Assembly (NCBI GenBank): GCA_030673645.1
Contig: DAOVIO010000003.1
Location: forward strand, 16,072 to 80,071
Origin: JAGLSB01 sp023135955
GTDB taxonomy: Bacteria > Bacteroidota > Bacteroidia > Bacteroidales > GCA-2748055
Direction of reading: 5' to 3'
Length of the DNA: 64,000 bases
Shown here: in pieces, positions 16,628 through 26,283 of the stretch
Layout of the letters: each line of letters opens with the position of its first letter
Position numbering within the stretch: position 1 is the stretch's first letter
Made by a program: the position numbers and the translations under genes
Notes under the pieces: model-generated
What the model was told of the DNA's origin: nothing
What the model saw: the letters and a program-made list of their open reading frames with translations, nothing else
Database searches by the model: none

Positions 16628-19360
16628 CTAGCCTTGCTTAATAGCAGCATGAGCAGCAGCAAGTCTTGCGATAGGAACGCGGAATGGAGAACAACTTACG
16701 TAGTTCATTCCTACTTCGTTACAAAACTCAACTGAACTAGGCTCACCACCATGCTCACCACAAATACCTACTTTAAGATTAGGTTTAACGGAACGTCCTT
16801 TTTCAACACCCATTCTAACTAACTGTCCAACACCTTCCTGATCGAGAACCTCGAATGGATCGTGCTTAAGAACTCCATTTTCAATATAAACCGGGAGGAA
16901 CTTACCAGCATCATCTCTAGAATAACCGAATGCCATCTGAGTAAGATCATTGGTTCCAAAGGAAAAGAATTCCGCTTCCTTAGCAATTAAATTAGCTGTA
17001 AGAGCAGCTCTAGGTATTTCAATCATAGTACCTACGAGATAATCCATTTTATCACCTCTTTCAGAGAATACTTTTTCAGCTGTTTCACGGATAATTGCTT
17101 CCTGTAATTTATATTCCTCAACAGTACCGATCAAAGGAATCATAATTTCAGGTCTGGCATCAATCCCTTTTGCTTTAAGATTCATAGCAGCCTCAATAAT
17201 TGCTCTGGCTTGCATCTCAGTTATTTCAGGATAAGTAATTCCTAAACGGCAACCTCTATGACCAAGCATTGGATTAAATTCTTCTAAGTCATGAACTTTT
17301 TGTTTCACGTCCTCAACAGTTATTCCCATTTCTTTGGCCATAATTGCCTGATTTTCTTCTTCATGAGGAACAAATTCATGCAAAGGAGGATCAAGTAAAC
17401 GAATAGTTACTCCATATCCAGCCATTGCTTCAAAGATACCTTCAAAGTCTTCTCTCTGAATAGGAAGTAATTTATCAAGTGCTTTTCTTCTACCAGCTTC
17501 GTCAGATGCAAGAATCATTTCACGCATTGACTTAATTCTATCACCTTCGAAAAACATATGCTCTGTTCGGGTTAATCCAATTCCTTGTGCACCAAATTCG
17601 CGTGCAACCAAAGAATCTTTTGGTGAATCAGCATTTGTTCTCACTGTCATTGTAGCATACTTATCAGCAAGACTCATAAGTTCATCGAAATCACCACTCA
17701 AGCTAGGATCCATAGTAGCAACCTCACCGTCATAAACCTCTCCTGTACTACCGTTAAGTGAGATCCAATCACCCTCCTTATAGACTTTTCCGTCCATAGT
17801 CATAGTTTTCTCCTTGTAATTGATCTTAACTCCACCTGCTCCTGAAATACAACATTTTCCCATTCCACGAGCAACAACTGCTGCGTGAGAAGTCATCCCG
17901 CCTCGTGCAGTAAGAATACCTTTTGCAAGGTGCATTCCTTTTAAGTCCTCAGGAGAAGTTTCAATACGAACAAGAATTACATTTTTTCCTTTACTTGACC
18001 AATCTTCAACTTCGTCAGAGAAGAATACAATTTGACCACTTGCTGCACCAGGTGAAGCAGCTAATCCCTTAGCTAAAATTGTTGCAGATTTAAGACCATC
18101 GGTATCAAATATAGGGTGTAATAGTTCATCCAGTTTGTATGCTTCGACTCTTAAAAGGGCTGTCTTCTCATCAATCATACCTTCTCTAAGAAAATCCATT
18201 GCAATTTTCACCATAGAAGCACCAGTACGTTTACCGCTTCTTGTCTGCAATAACCAAAGTTTGCCTTCCTGAATAGTAAATTCAAGATCTTGCATATCTC
18301 TGTAATGACTTTCTAATTTATTTTGAGTATCAAATAAATCTTTATACACTTCTGGCATTACTTCTTCGAGAGAAGGGAATTTTGAAGCTCTTTCCTCTTC
18401 TGAAACTTGTGCTAGAACTGCCCAACGCTGTGATCCTTCTTTTGTAATTTGTTGAGGGGTTCTTATACCAGCAACCACGTCTTCACCCTGTGCATCAATC
18501 AAATATTCACCGTTGAAGATATTCTCTCCAGTTGCAGCATCTCTTGTAAAAGCTACACCTGTACCTGAAGATTGCCCCATGTTTCCATAAACCATTGCCT
18601 GAACGTTTACTGCTGTACCCCATTCTCCAGGAATTTTATTCATCTGACGGTAATAGATAGCCCTGTCAGTATTCCAACTATCGAAGACTGCATAAACAGC
18701 ACCCCAAAGTTGCTCCCATGGATCGGTTGGAAAATCATGTCCAGTCTGATCTTTTACAGCTTTTTTGAACTTAGAAACCATCTCTTTAAGATCATCAACG
18801 CTAAGATCAGTATCATCTTCAACACCTTTGGCTTCTTTAACTTGCTCAATGATTTCTTCAAAAGGATCAGGATCGGTCTTAGATTCTGGTTTCAAACCTA
18901 AAACAACATCGCCATACATCTGTACAAAGCGACGGTATGAATCCCATGCAAATCTGTCATTTCCTGTTTTAGATGCCAAACCAATAACTGCATCATCATT
19001 CATACCCAAATTTAGTACTGTATCCATCATACCGGGCATTGAAACACGAGATCCGGATCTTACTGAAAGCAGACAAGGATTTTCAATGCTTCCAAATTTA
19101 GTACCGGTAATGTTTTCAACATTAGCTACAGCTGCTTCTACTTCTTCTTTAATTAGTTCAACAACTTTTTCCTTACCAAGTGTATTGTACTCGGTACATA
19201 CTTCAGTTGTGATAGTCAATCCCGGAGGTACCGGAACACCAATAAGATTCATTTCAGCTAGGTTTGCACCTTTACCACCAAGTAAGTTTTTCATATCAGC
19301 CTTACCTTCAGCTTTTTTATCGCCAAAAGTATAAACGCGTTTTACCTGAGACATATTCAT
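16628..19360 (-). CDS. ppdK: Pyruvate, phosphate dikinase
   Basis: 910 residues, full length. An N-terminal ATP-grasp domain (LLGGKGANLAEMN near 27, LLSVRSGSRVSMPGMMDTVL near 100) is followed by the phosphohistidine swivelling domain (GGMTSHAAVVARGMGK, catalytic His near 457) and the C-terminal PEP/pyruvate TIM barrel (GLTRTEHMFF, FSFGTNDLTQ, CGEHGGEPSS). It interconverts pyruvate, ATP and phosphate with PEP, AMP and pyrophosphate, giving pyrophosphate-linked glycolysis or gluconeogenesis. Translation may begin at codon 1 or at the Met two codons later. A probable promoter lies about 70 bases upstream. Confidence 0.98.
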   Translation of the reverse strand: MNMSQVKRVYTFGDKKAEGKADMKNLLGGKGANLAEMNLIGVPVPPGLTITTEVCTEYNTLGKEKVVELIKEEVEAAVANVENITGTKFGSIENPCLLSVRSGSRVSMPGMMDTVLNLGMNDDAVIGLASKTGNDRFAWDSYRRFVQMYGDVVLGLKPESKTDPDPFEEIIEQVKEAKGVEDDTDLSVDDLKEMVSKFKKAVKDQTGHDFPTDPWEQLWGAVYAVFDSWNTDRAIYYRQMNKIPGEWGTAVNVQAMVYGNMGQSSGTGVAFTRDAATGENIFNGEYLIDAQGEDVVAGIRTPQQITKEGSQRWAVLAQVSEEERASKFPSLEEVMPEVYKDLFDTQNKLESHYRDMQDLEFTIQEGKLWLLQTRSGKRTGASMVKIAMDFLREGMIDEKTALLRVEAYKLDELLHPIFDTDGLKSATILAKGLAASPGAASGQIVFFSDEVEDWSSKGKNVILVRIETSPEDLKGMHLAKGILTARGGMTSHAAVVARGMGKCCISGAGGVKINYKEKTMTMDGKVYKEGDWISLNGSTGEVYDGEVATMDPSLSGDFDELMSLADKYATMTVRTNADSPKDSLVAREFGAQGIGLTRTEHMFFEGDRIKSMREMILASDEAGRRKALDKLLPIQREDFEGIFEAMAGYGVTIRLLDPPLHEFVPHEEENQAIMAKEMGITVEDVKQKVHDLEEFNPMLGHRGCRLGITYPEITEMQARAIIEAAMNLKAKGIDARPEIMIPLIGTVEEYKLQEAIIRETAEKVFSERGDKMDYLVGTMIEIPRAALTANLIAKEAEFFSFGTNDLTQMAFGYSRDDAGKFLPVYIENGVLKHDPFEVLDQEGVGQLVRMGVEKGRSVKPNLKVGICGEHGGEPSSVEFCNEVGMNYVSCSPFRVPIARLAAAHAAIKQG

Positions 19361-19427
19361 TCCCTTTCTTTAGTTATATTGTTAATAATGAGTGATTTAT
19401 CAAGTTCTATTATAGATTTTAAGAGTA

Positions 19428-19435
19428 CAAATGTA
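19428..19435 (-). promoter_or_regulatory. Probable -7 promoter element of ppdK
   Basis: The minus strand reads TACATTTG, a full match to TAnnTTTG, about 68 bases before the ppdK ATG in the only gap between xerD and ppdK. A -33 TTG is not obvious. Confidence 0.4.
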
Positions 19436-19514
19436 TTTAAAATAAATGTAAAATTATTCTAAATAAGCATAATTAAATGTAGTTAACTGATAATGAGAAT
19501 AGTGTGTAGAAAGA

Positions 19515-20417
19515 TTATTCAGACCTTGGGTGAAAACTCATAATTGTATCCCTAAGATACTCACGATCAATATGAGTATATATCTCTGTTGTCAGAATTG
19601 ATTCATGTCCTAACATTTCCTGAACGGCTCTAAGATCGGCTCCACCCTCAATAAGATGTGTTGCAAAGGAATGTCTTAATGTATGCGGACTAATCGTTTT
19701 GGGAATATTTATCTTTTCAGCAAGTTGCTTGATAATCGTAAATATCATTACACGAGTAAGCCCCTTCCCCCGACGGTTCAAAAACAAAACATTTTCAAAT
19801 TTATTATCAATGAAGGCTAATAATTTTCTACTCTGCAAATAATTCCGAATCTCTATGATTGCTCTGTTACCAATAGGAATTAGTCTTTCCTTTTCACCTT
19901 TCCCCTTAACTTTAATATAGGATTTATCCAGATACATATCACTTATTCTCAGATTAATAAGTTCTGAAACCCTTAATCCGCAGCTATATAAGACTTCGAT
20001 AATGGCTTTATTCCTGTGACCTTCTGGCTTACTGAGATCTATTGCATCAATTAATGAATCAATTTCCTCAACACTTAATACTTCCGGTAACTTTTTCCCA
20101 ATTCTAGGACCTTCAATCAAGGCACTTGGATCCTCCAAGATTAAATCTTCCATTAATAAATACTTAAAATAGGCTTTTAATCCCGAAATTAATCGAGCCT
20201 GACTCCTGGGACTCATTCCAAGTTCATTAATAAACTTTAGAAAATCATCCAAATGAGAAGAAGTAATCTGCTCAGGTCTGACATCCAATTTTCGATTATC
20301 AAGAAACTGCAATAATTTCTTCAAATCAGCAGAATATGCTTCAACCGAATTCTCAGACAAAGATTTTTCAAGCCTCAAAAAATATTGAAAATCACGCAAG
20401 CTATCCTCCCAGTTCAT
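19515..20417 (-). CDS. xerD: XerD-type tyrosine recombinase
   Basis: 300 residues. The N-terminal SAM-like core-binding domain (FLRLEKSLSENSVEAYSADL) precedes the catalytic domain with the full residue set: Arg in SCGLRVSEL, Lys in VKGKGEKER, HTLRHSFATHL (H-x-x-R), LGHESILTTEIYTH (His and nucleophilic Tyr). It would act with a partner recombinase at dif to resolve chromosome dimers. No integron, phage or transposon genes surround it, so the housekeeping role is preferred over a mobile-element integrase. The window contains no dif-like site that I can identify by eye. Confidence 0.93.
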   Translation of the reverse strand: MNWEDSLRDFQYFLRLEKSLSENSVEAYSADLKKLLQFLDNRKLDVRPEQITSSHLDDFLKFINELGMSPRSQARLISGLKAYFKYLLMEDLILEDPSALIEGPRIGKKLPEVLSVEEIDSLIDAIDLSKPEGHRNKAIIEVLYSCGLRVSELINLRISDMYLDKSYIKVKGKGEKERLIPIGNRAIIEIRNYLQSRKLLAFIDNKFENVLFLNRRGKGLTRVMIFTIIKQLAEKINIPKTISPHTLRHSFATHLIEGGADLRAVQEMLGHESILTTEIYTHIDREYLRDTIMSFHPRSE

Positions 20418-20570
20418 AATTCCTATATTAAATTTGGCTGGTTAATACACAATGTTTTCTACGATATTAATTTCCAAAGGTTACAAACCAAGTGATAGGC
20501 CATGATTAAAGAAAAGAATAAATAAAAACATGGTAAATACCGTTCTTCTACTTTTTTGCCAATTTATATT

Positions 20571-21152
20571 TTAAGGTATTCTTTCAAGTGCAAGAATAAG
20601 TGAAATCCCAAGAGCAGCACCAGAAATTAACAAATTCCAATCCCGGCGCTTTACACCCATAATATCTACTATCAATAAGCTAAGTCCCATAACAATAAGA
20701 ACAATTAATATTTGTCCTAACTCAATCCCAATATTAAAAGATAACAGTGGTAAGATTAGAGAATCTTCTCCCGAAATCATTGCTCTCAGGTAATTTGAGA
20801 AACCTAATCCATGAATTAATCCGAAAAATAATGCAGCTGAATATTTTAATCGATGTGAAGAATTTACAAATTTGTCCGATTTTTGCAGAACGTTAACCAG
20901 GGCTGTCAGAAATATTGTAACAGGAATCAAAAATTCGATCCAAGCGGTTGATATTTTTATAATATTCAAGGAAGCCAGTACAAGAGTAATTGAATGTCCA
21001 ACCGTAAATGCAGTAATCAGGATGAGTAATTTTTTCCAAAACTTTATTGGATATACAATAGTTAGTGTTAGTATAAATAAAATATGATCATATCCATTAA
21101 TGTCAGCAATATGATCGATGCCCAGTTTTAAATAAAGGTCAAAAATACTCAT
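20571..21152 (-). CDS. HupE/UreJ-like membrane protein
   Basis: 193 residues with about six hydrophobic helices and the family motifs GYDHILFILTL near 20-30, AFTVGHSITLVLA near 48-60, and FGLIHGLGFSN near 110-120; the histidines in these helices fit a metal-transporting channel. HupE/UreJ proteins are associated with nickel or cobalt import for hydrogenase or urease, but neither enzyme is encoded here. It is divergent from a DUF6702 gene, a pairing I recall from other Bacteroidota, so a role linked to that envelope operon is possible. Confidence 0.85.
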   Translation of the reverse strand: MSIFDLYLKLGIDHIADINGYDHILFILTLTIVYPIKFWKKLLILITAFTVGHSITLVLASLNIIKISTAWIEFLIPVTIFLTALVNVLQKSDKFVNSSHRLKYSAALFFGLIHGLGFSNYLRAMISGEDSLILPLLSFNIGIELGQILIVLIVMGLSLLIVDIMGVKRRDWNLLISGAALGISLILALERIP

Positions 21153-21307
21153 TATATCAATAAATTATATTTGGTTTTAATTATGTAATACAAATCTAAT
21201 TGACAAATGTTATAAATCATTAATTTTGGGATGAAAATTTTTCAAGAAAAAATTTCAGAAATATATGAGCATAGATCAATAAAGAATATTGTTTATGTTT
21301 GAAGTCT

Positions 21308-21355
21308 GAATGAGGGAATGAGGGAATGAGGGAATGATTGAATGATTGAATAAAT
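21308..21355. repeat. Octamer tandem repeat upstream of the DUF6702 gene
   Basis: Six contiguous 8-base units: three GAATGAGG, two GAATGATT and one degenerate GAATAAAT. The array ends 12 bases before the ATG at 21368, in the interval between divergent genes. It is outside any coding frame, so copy-number change would alter promoter or leader spacing rather than reading frame. Confidence 0.9.
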
Positions 21356-21367
21356 ATTTAAGACAGG

Positions 21368-21859
21368 ATGAGGGGATTTTTGATAATATTATTTTTGTTA
21401 GTTTTTCAAACACAGGTTAGTTACAGTCACCCTATTCATGTTTCAATATGTAATATTGAAATTGATAAGGATACAATGACTGTTTCGATGAAATTATTTA
21501 AGGATGATTTTCAATTGGCAATCGAACATAATTTCGGAAAATATATTGTTTTGGAAAACGCAGATAACATTCCTGAAAATAAGATGATTGAGGATTATAT
21601 CCATAATATGTTTAGCCTGATAGCAAACACAAGAGATACACTCAAGCTAAAATATAAAAATAATGAATTAAATGAAGAAGCCATCTGGCTTAATTACAAA
21701 TGTTATGTTTCTGGGTTGAAAAATATTCATATTTATAATTCAATTTTTCTGGATATATACCATGACCAAACTAATCTCGTTATTATTAATTTCAATGGCA
21801 AGCAAAACGGATATCGCTTTAATTCAAAAAACACCGCTGAACAAATTGATCTAAAATGA
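21368..21859 (+). CDS. Secreted DUF6702-family protein
   Basis: 163 residues with a signal peptide (MRGFLIILFLLVFQTQVSYS). The mature protein begins HPIHVSICNIEID, the hallmark of the DUF6702 family: small extracytoplasmic beta-rich proteins of unknown function, often near HupE/UreJ-like genes and M1 peptidases. Its stop overlaps the start of the next gene by four bases (ATGA), so the two are translationally coupled. An octamer repeat lies directly upstream of its start. The role is unknown. Confidence 0.78.
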   Translation: MRGFLIILFLLVFQTQVSYSHPIHVSICNIEIDKDTMTVSMKLFKDDFQLAIEHNFGKYIVLENADNIPENKMIEDYIHNMFSLIANTRDTLKLKYKNNELNEEAIWLNYKCYVSGLKNIHIYNSIFLDIYHDQTNLVIINFNGKQNGYRFNSKNTAEQIDLK

Positions 21860-24504
21860 ACTATATGATTAAATATATTCGATTTGGATTGATGATACAG
21901 ATTTTGTTATTATCTGTATGCTTTTCCGCATCAGCCACTCATAACCGAGCCGGTGAAATTACTTTACGACAAATATCTGAATTAACTTACGAAATAAAGA
22001 TAACTACATTTACTTATACTCTGAGTGCTGCAGATCGCCGCGAATTAGAAGTTCAATGGGGAGATAATACGGTCTCACTTGCCAGCAGGGATACCATTAC
22101 AATTCTACCTAATTATTATCAACGAAATGTATATATAGCTCAACATACTTTTCCCGGCCCTGGAACTTATGAGATAGTTGTTGAGGATCCAAATCGTAAT
22201 CTAGGGGTAAAAAATATTCCTAATTCGGTAAATGTTATTTTTTCGGTCAAAACAATAATTACTGTTAATCCGGATCTTGGAAATAATAATACTCCTGTTC
22301 TACTTAATTACCCTATTGACAAAGCCGCCTTAAATAATGTTTTTATTCATAACCCTGCTGCTTTTGATTTTGATGGAGACAGTATTTCTTACAGACTAAC
22401 AGTATGCACAAAGGAAAATGGGGAGGAAATAATCGATTATGAATACCCTGCAGCATCTGACACCTTGTACGTAAATCCCATAACGGGAGATCTTGTTTGG
22501 GATTCACCGGTTGACACAGGAATATATAATATTGCGATGGATATTGAAGAATGGAGACAAGGAGTTAAAATTGGAAATATCGCCAGAGATATGCAGGTGG
22601 AGGTTTTCAAAACTTTAAATAATCCACCGGTAAACGACAGCCTACAGAATTTCTGTATTCTAGCCGGAACAATATTTCAGGTTGCCATACATTCAACAGA
22701 TATTGATAATGACAGCCTTTCACACTTCATTACCGGTGGCCCCTTTGCTTATGACGATGGTAAAGCATACCTAGAAGAACTTTCTCGATCGGATGGAGAT
22801 TTAACGACATTATTTACATGGGAAACATCTTGCGGACAGGCAAGAAATCAACCTTATCTGGTGATAATTAAAACAGAAGATCATAATAGCGATATAAGTC
22901 TGGTCGATATCGATAATATTTCAATTAAAGTTCTAGCCCCACCTCCGGCAACACCCGAATTAATTCCTTCGAGTGTCTCGACTAATATTCTGTGGGATAA
23001 ATATAATTGTGAAGATATTCTTGGTTATAATGTTTACAGGAGAGAAGGCTCATATATTCATGAATATGATTCCTGTAGCCCTGGATTGCCAGAATACACA
23101 GGTTATGAATTGATAGCCCGAACCAATTCCTTTTCCGATACAACTTATCTTGACAATAACAATGGCTCTGGCTTATTTCAGGGAATTGAGTATTGTTATA
23201 GGATTACCGCTATTTTAACAGATGGTTCAGAAAGTTTCCCCAGTGAAGAAAACTGCACTAACCTTGTTTCAGGATCTCCTTCCATTTTGGAGGTATCTGT
23301 TGAAGATTATGCAATAAATGGTTCTATTGAGGTTGTCTGGGCAAAACCTCAGAATCTTGACACTCTGGATGCCTACGGTCCTTATAAATATTTAATATAT
23401 AGATCAGATGATCTATGGGGAAATAATCTGTCTATTATCGACAGCTTTGGTACCGCAAATCTGGATGATACTATTTATATTGACAATGGATTGAATACAA
23501 CTGAATTCCCTTACTCCTATTCTGTTGAATTATACAATGATGAATCGGGAAATAGATTTAAAATTGGAAAACCCGAGATCGCCTCCAGTTTTTATCCTGA
23601 AATATCGGAACATGACAATGAACTCCTGTTAAAATTTAGACGTAACGTTCCCTGGCTGAACACTTCATATACAATATTCCGATACAATGATTTAAGTGGT
23701 ATTTTTGATTCTATTGGCAATACAACAAAGGAATTCTATGATGATATTGAATTAATAAATAATAAGGAATACTGTTATTATATCCAATCTGAAGGGATTA
23801 GGGAATTGAATAATATTGAGTATCAAAATAACAATACTTCACATCAAAATTGTGGCATACCTATCGATACAATTCCTCCTTGTCCTCCTTTCCTTGAGGT
23901 GCAGTCAAGTTGTGACAGTCTTTTTAATAATTTAAATTGGCAATACTCATCCTCTCAGGAAGAATGCTCCGAAGATATTGTTAAGTATCGAATATATTAT
24001 ACAAACCAATTGAATATAGAACACGTTGTACTTGACAGCATTGAAGGAAAGGAAAATACCAGTTACTGGCATTTTCCAGGTATAGAAACAGGTTTAGCAG
24101 CAAGTTATTTTGTGACAGCTATCGATTCTTTTGGGAATGAAAGCGAGCCCTCTGTTAAAGTTATTGTTGATAATTGCATAAAATATGCTATCCCAAATGT
24201 CTTTAGTCCTAATAATGATAACTATAACGACATTCTAAGACCCTATGAATACCAGGATGTTGAAAAAATTGATCTGAGTATATTTAATAGGTGGGGGCAG
24301 GTAATATTCGAAACTGAAGACCCGGAAATATTCTGGAATGGTAAACATCAGAAAACTAATGAACTCGTTTCTCCAGGAGTATATTATTATATTTGTGATG
24401 TTTACGAAAAAAGAATAAGTGGAATACAAGTGCGAAATATAGTAGGTTTTATTCATATTTTTCATGAAAAAGGAGCAATTAACACTGATGAAGTTGAATT
24501 TTAA
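21856..24504 (+). CDS. Secreted protein with fibronectin-like repeats and gliding-motility-type C-terminal domain
   Basis: 882 residues. A signal peptide ends near the sequence SASATHNRAGEI. The first 260 residues (THNRAGEITLRQISELTYEI, then cadherin-like stretches NPVTGDL-type and DFDGDSISYRL) precede several Fn3-like domains (about 370-760), and the last 90 residues are a type-B gliding-motility C-terminal domain (PNVFSPNNDNYND ... IFNRWGQVIFE ... WNGKH ... GVYYYICDVY), which directs export by the type IX secretion system. It is probably a surface adhesin-like protein. It overlaps genes on both sides, so it forms part of one tight operon. Confidence 0.88.
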   Translation: MNYMIKYIRFGLMIQILLLSVCFSASATHNRAGEITLRQISELTYEIKITTFTYTLSAADRRELEVQWGDNTVSLASRDTITILPNYYQRNVYIAQHTFPGPGTYEIVVEDPNRNLGVKNIPNSVNVIFSVKTIITVNPDLGNNNTPVLLNYPIDKAALNNVFIHNPAAFDFDGDSISYRLTVCTKENGEEIIDYEYPAASDTLYVNPITGDLVWDSPVDTGIYNIAMDIEEWRQGVKIGNIARDMQVEVFKTLNNPPVNDSLQNFCILAGTIFQVAIHSTDIDNDSLSHFITGGPFAYDDGKAYLEELSRSDGDLTTLFTWETSCGQARNQPYLVIIKTEDHNSDISLVDIDNISIKVLAPPPATPELIPSSVSTNILWDKYNCEDILGYNVYRREGSYIHEYDSCSPGLPEYTGYELIARTNSFSDTTYLDNNNGSGLFQGIEYCYRITAILTDGSESFPSEENCTNLVSGSPSILEVSVEDYAINGSIEVVWAKPQNLDTLDAYGPYKYLIYRSDDLWGNNLSIIDSFGTANLDDTIYIDNGLNTTEFPYSYSVELYNDESGNRFKIGKPEIASSFYPEISEHDNELLLKFRRNVPWLNTSYTIFRYNDLSGIFDSIGNTTKEFYDDIELINNKEYCYYIQSEGIRELNNIEYQNNNTSHQNCGIPIDTIPPCPPFLEVQSSCDSLFNNLNWQYSSSQEECSEDIVKYRIYYTNQLNIEHVVLDSIEGKENTSYWHFPGIETGLAASYFVTAIDSFGNESEPSVKVIVDNCIKYAIPNVFSPNNDNYNDILRPYEYQDVEKIDLSIFNRWGQVIFETEDPEIFWNGKHQKTNELVSPGVYYYICDVYEKRISGIQVRNIVGFIHIFHEKGAINTDEVEF

Positions 24505-25714
24505 AATTATCTTCCTCCTATTGCTAGCAACTAGCATTAAGGGTATTGGACAAAGACTTCCTGATGAGTATCTATTATCTGGCATGGCGATGTATGAAAG
24601 AGATATAAAAGATTCATCATTGATATATTTCAAAAAATCTTTGGAAATCAAGCCCGATAATTCTGACTCTCATTTTTATCTTGGAAAGTTATATTTTGAT
24701 ATGAATAACAATTCTGAGGCTATTAAACATTTTCTCTTTGTTGAAAAGAAACAAACTGGGCGAGCTTCTTTTATGCTGGTTAAGGCTTATGCCCAAATAG
24801 GAGAAATTGAGAAGGCAATAGAATTTCTTGAGATTCATTTAAGATCTAATTACAAACTCCCTGAGAGTAAAATATTTTTGGATCCAGTGATTCAAAAACT
24901 TGAAAATAATGGTTTATGGATTGATTTCTGGAAGAACAATAATTCATATTCAGGATTTGACGAGGCAATAGCTTCAATAAACTACTTAATAAAAACTAAA
25001 GAATATCTTGAAGCTATCAATTTAATAACTGAAAGTTTGAAAAAAGCTTATCGAAAGCCTCCCCTTCTGGCATTAAGAGCGGAAATTTATGATATGCTTG
25101 AAAATTATAGTCTCGCGATTGAAGATTTGAATAATGCTATCCCAGGTGATAAAAGAAATCCAGAGTTATATATTTTCAGAGCAAAAGTTCTAATGAAGGA
25201 GCATAAATATAAAGCTGCACTTAAAGATCTTGATATTGCCTTGAAGTATACACCCGAAAATTTTAGTATTTATCCCTTAAGAGCTATGGCTGAGCAAAAG
25301 TCTGGTTTTTTAGAACGCGCCCAATCGGACATGAACTTTTATCTAAGATATTTTCCTGAAGATGATAATGCATGGTATGGTTTTGGTGAAATATACAAAT
25401 CAGAAGGTCTCTACTTCGATGCCTTAAAATGCTTTAATAAATGTCTTAGCTTAGATAAAACTAAATCTGAGTATTATTTATCCAGAGGTGAAACATATTT
25501 TAATACGCGAACTTTCAAGTATGCAAATAATGATCTTGCAATGGCTCTCGATTTGGATCCGCGGAATGCAAAGGCATATTTCATTAAGGGCCAAACAAGT
25601 CTCAAGCTAGGTGATAAGGATCATGCATGTTATTGTTTTCAGAAAGCATTTGAATACGGGATGAGGGAATCATATAATGAGATGATTAAAAATTGTCCGC
25701 CAGAAAATAACTAG
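24488..25714 (+). CDS. Secreted TPR-repeat protein
   Basis: The frame opens at 24464, but the ATG at 24488 starts a clean signal peptide (MKLNFKIIFLLLLATSIKGIGQ), giving 408 residues; it overlaps the end of the preceding gene by 17 bases. At least eight tetratricopeptide repeats follow (for example YLGKLYFDMNNNSEAIKHFL, YLSRGETYFNTRTFKYANND, AYFIKGQTSLKLGDKDHACY), so it is likely a periplasmic scaffold. Its coupling with a type IX-exported protein suggests a role in assembling or anchoring that protein, but this is inferred from context only. Confidence 0.82.
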   Translation: MKLNFKIIFLLLLATSIKGIGQRLPDEYLLSGMAMYERDIKDSSLIYFKKSLEIKPDNSDSHFYLGKLYFDMNNNSEAIKHFLFVEKKQTGRASFMLVKAYAQIGEIEKAIEFLEIHLRSNYKLPESKIFLDPVIQKLENNGLWIDFWKNNNSYSGFDEAIASINYLIKTKEYLEAINLITESLKKAYRKPPLLALRAEIYDMLENYSLAIEDLNNAIPGDKRNPELYIFRAKVLMKEHKYKAALKDLDIALKYTPENFSIYPLRAMAEQKSGFLERAQSDMNFYLRYFPEDDNAWYGFGEIYKSEGLYFDALKCFNKCLSLDKTKSEYYLSRGETYFNTRTFKYANNDLAMALDLDPRNAKAYFIKGQTSLKLGDKDHACYCFQKAFEYGMRESYNEMIKNCPPENN

Positions 25715-25716
25715 AA

Positions 25717-26268
25717 ATGGAGACAAGAGGAACAGAAATTACTGTCAAAGAATGGATCAAAAGGCTTCAATCTGAAGATGATATTTTAGTTAAGAAAACT
25801 ATTACTGAGTTAAGAGATAAAGGAAGTAATGAATTAATCCCAGAATTAGGAAATCTTCTTAAAAACAAAGCTACTGAAGAAATTTCTACTTCAGTAATAA
25901 GCTTCTTCAGGGATCTTAAGCTTCAGGACAGCGTTCCTGCGTTTGTGCAAGTGCTAAAAGAAAGTAAAGAGTTACCTGAATTCTCCTCCTTAGTTTCTGC
26001 CGCCTGGGAAAATGGACTCGATTATTCAGAACATCTGGAGTTCTTTATTAATCTGATTCTTGATGAAGATTTTATCATAGCAATGGAATCCTTCACTGTT
26101 GTAGAAGAGAATGTAGAAAATCTTAATCAGCAAAAGAGAATTCAATTCAGCAAATATATTACTAAAAGAATGAAGTTTGTTTCTGAAGATAAAGCAAGCT
26201 TAGTGAAAGAATTGCTTTCTATAGTAGATATTGCACCTGGACCTTTCAGTCTGGACGAATCAGAATAA
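25717..26268 (+). CDS. Small helical-repeat (HEAT-like) protein
   Basis: 183 residues, no signal peptide, composed of paired helices (VKKTITELRDKGSNELIPEL, EISTSVISFFRDLKLQDSVP) that resemble HEAT/armadillo repeats and suggest a cytoplasmic protein-protein interaction module. It starts two bases after the stop of the TPR gene and closes the operon that begins with DUF6702. I know small proteins of this type in Bacteroidota but no assigned function. Confidence 0.7.
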   Translation: METRGTEITVKEWIKRLQSEDDILVKKTITELRDKGSNELIPELGNLLKNKATEEISTSVISFFRDLKLQDSVPAFVQVLKESKELPEFSSLVSAAWENGLDYSEHLEFFINLILDEDFIIAMESFTVVEENVENLNQQKRIQFSKYITKRMKFVSEDKASLVKELLSIVDIAPGPFSLDESE

Positions 26269-26283
26269 TTTCTAAAGGGGATC

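Noticed and set aside
18765..19334. 189-codon plus-strand frame
   Set aside because: Lies wholly antisense to ppdK, whose coding sequence is unambiguous.
19515..20417. XerD-like gene as a mobile-element integrase
   Set aside because: No phage, transposon or attachment-site features surround it, and the sequence matches housekeeping XerD.
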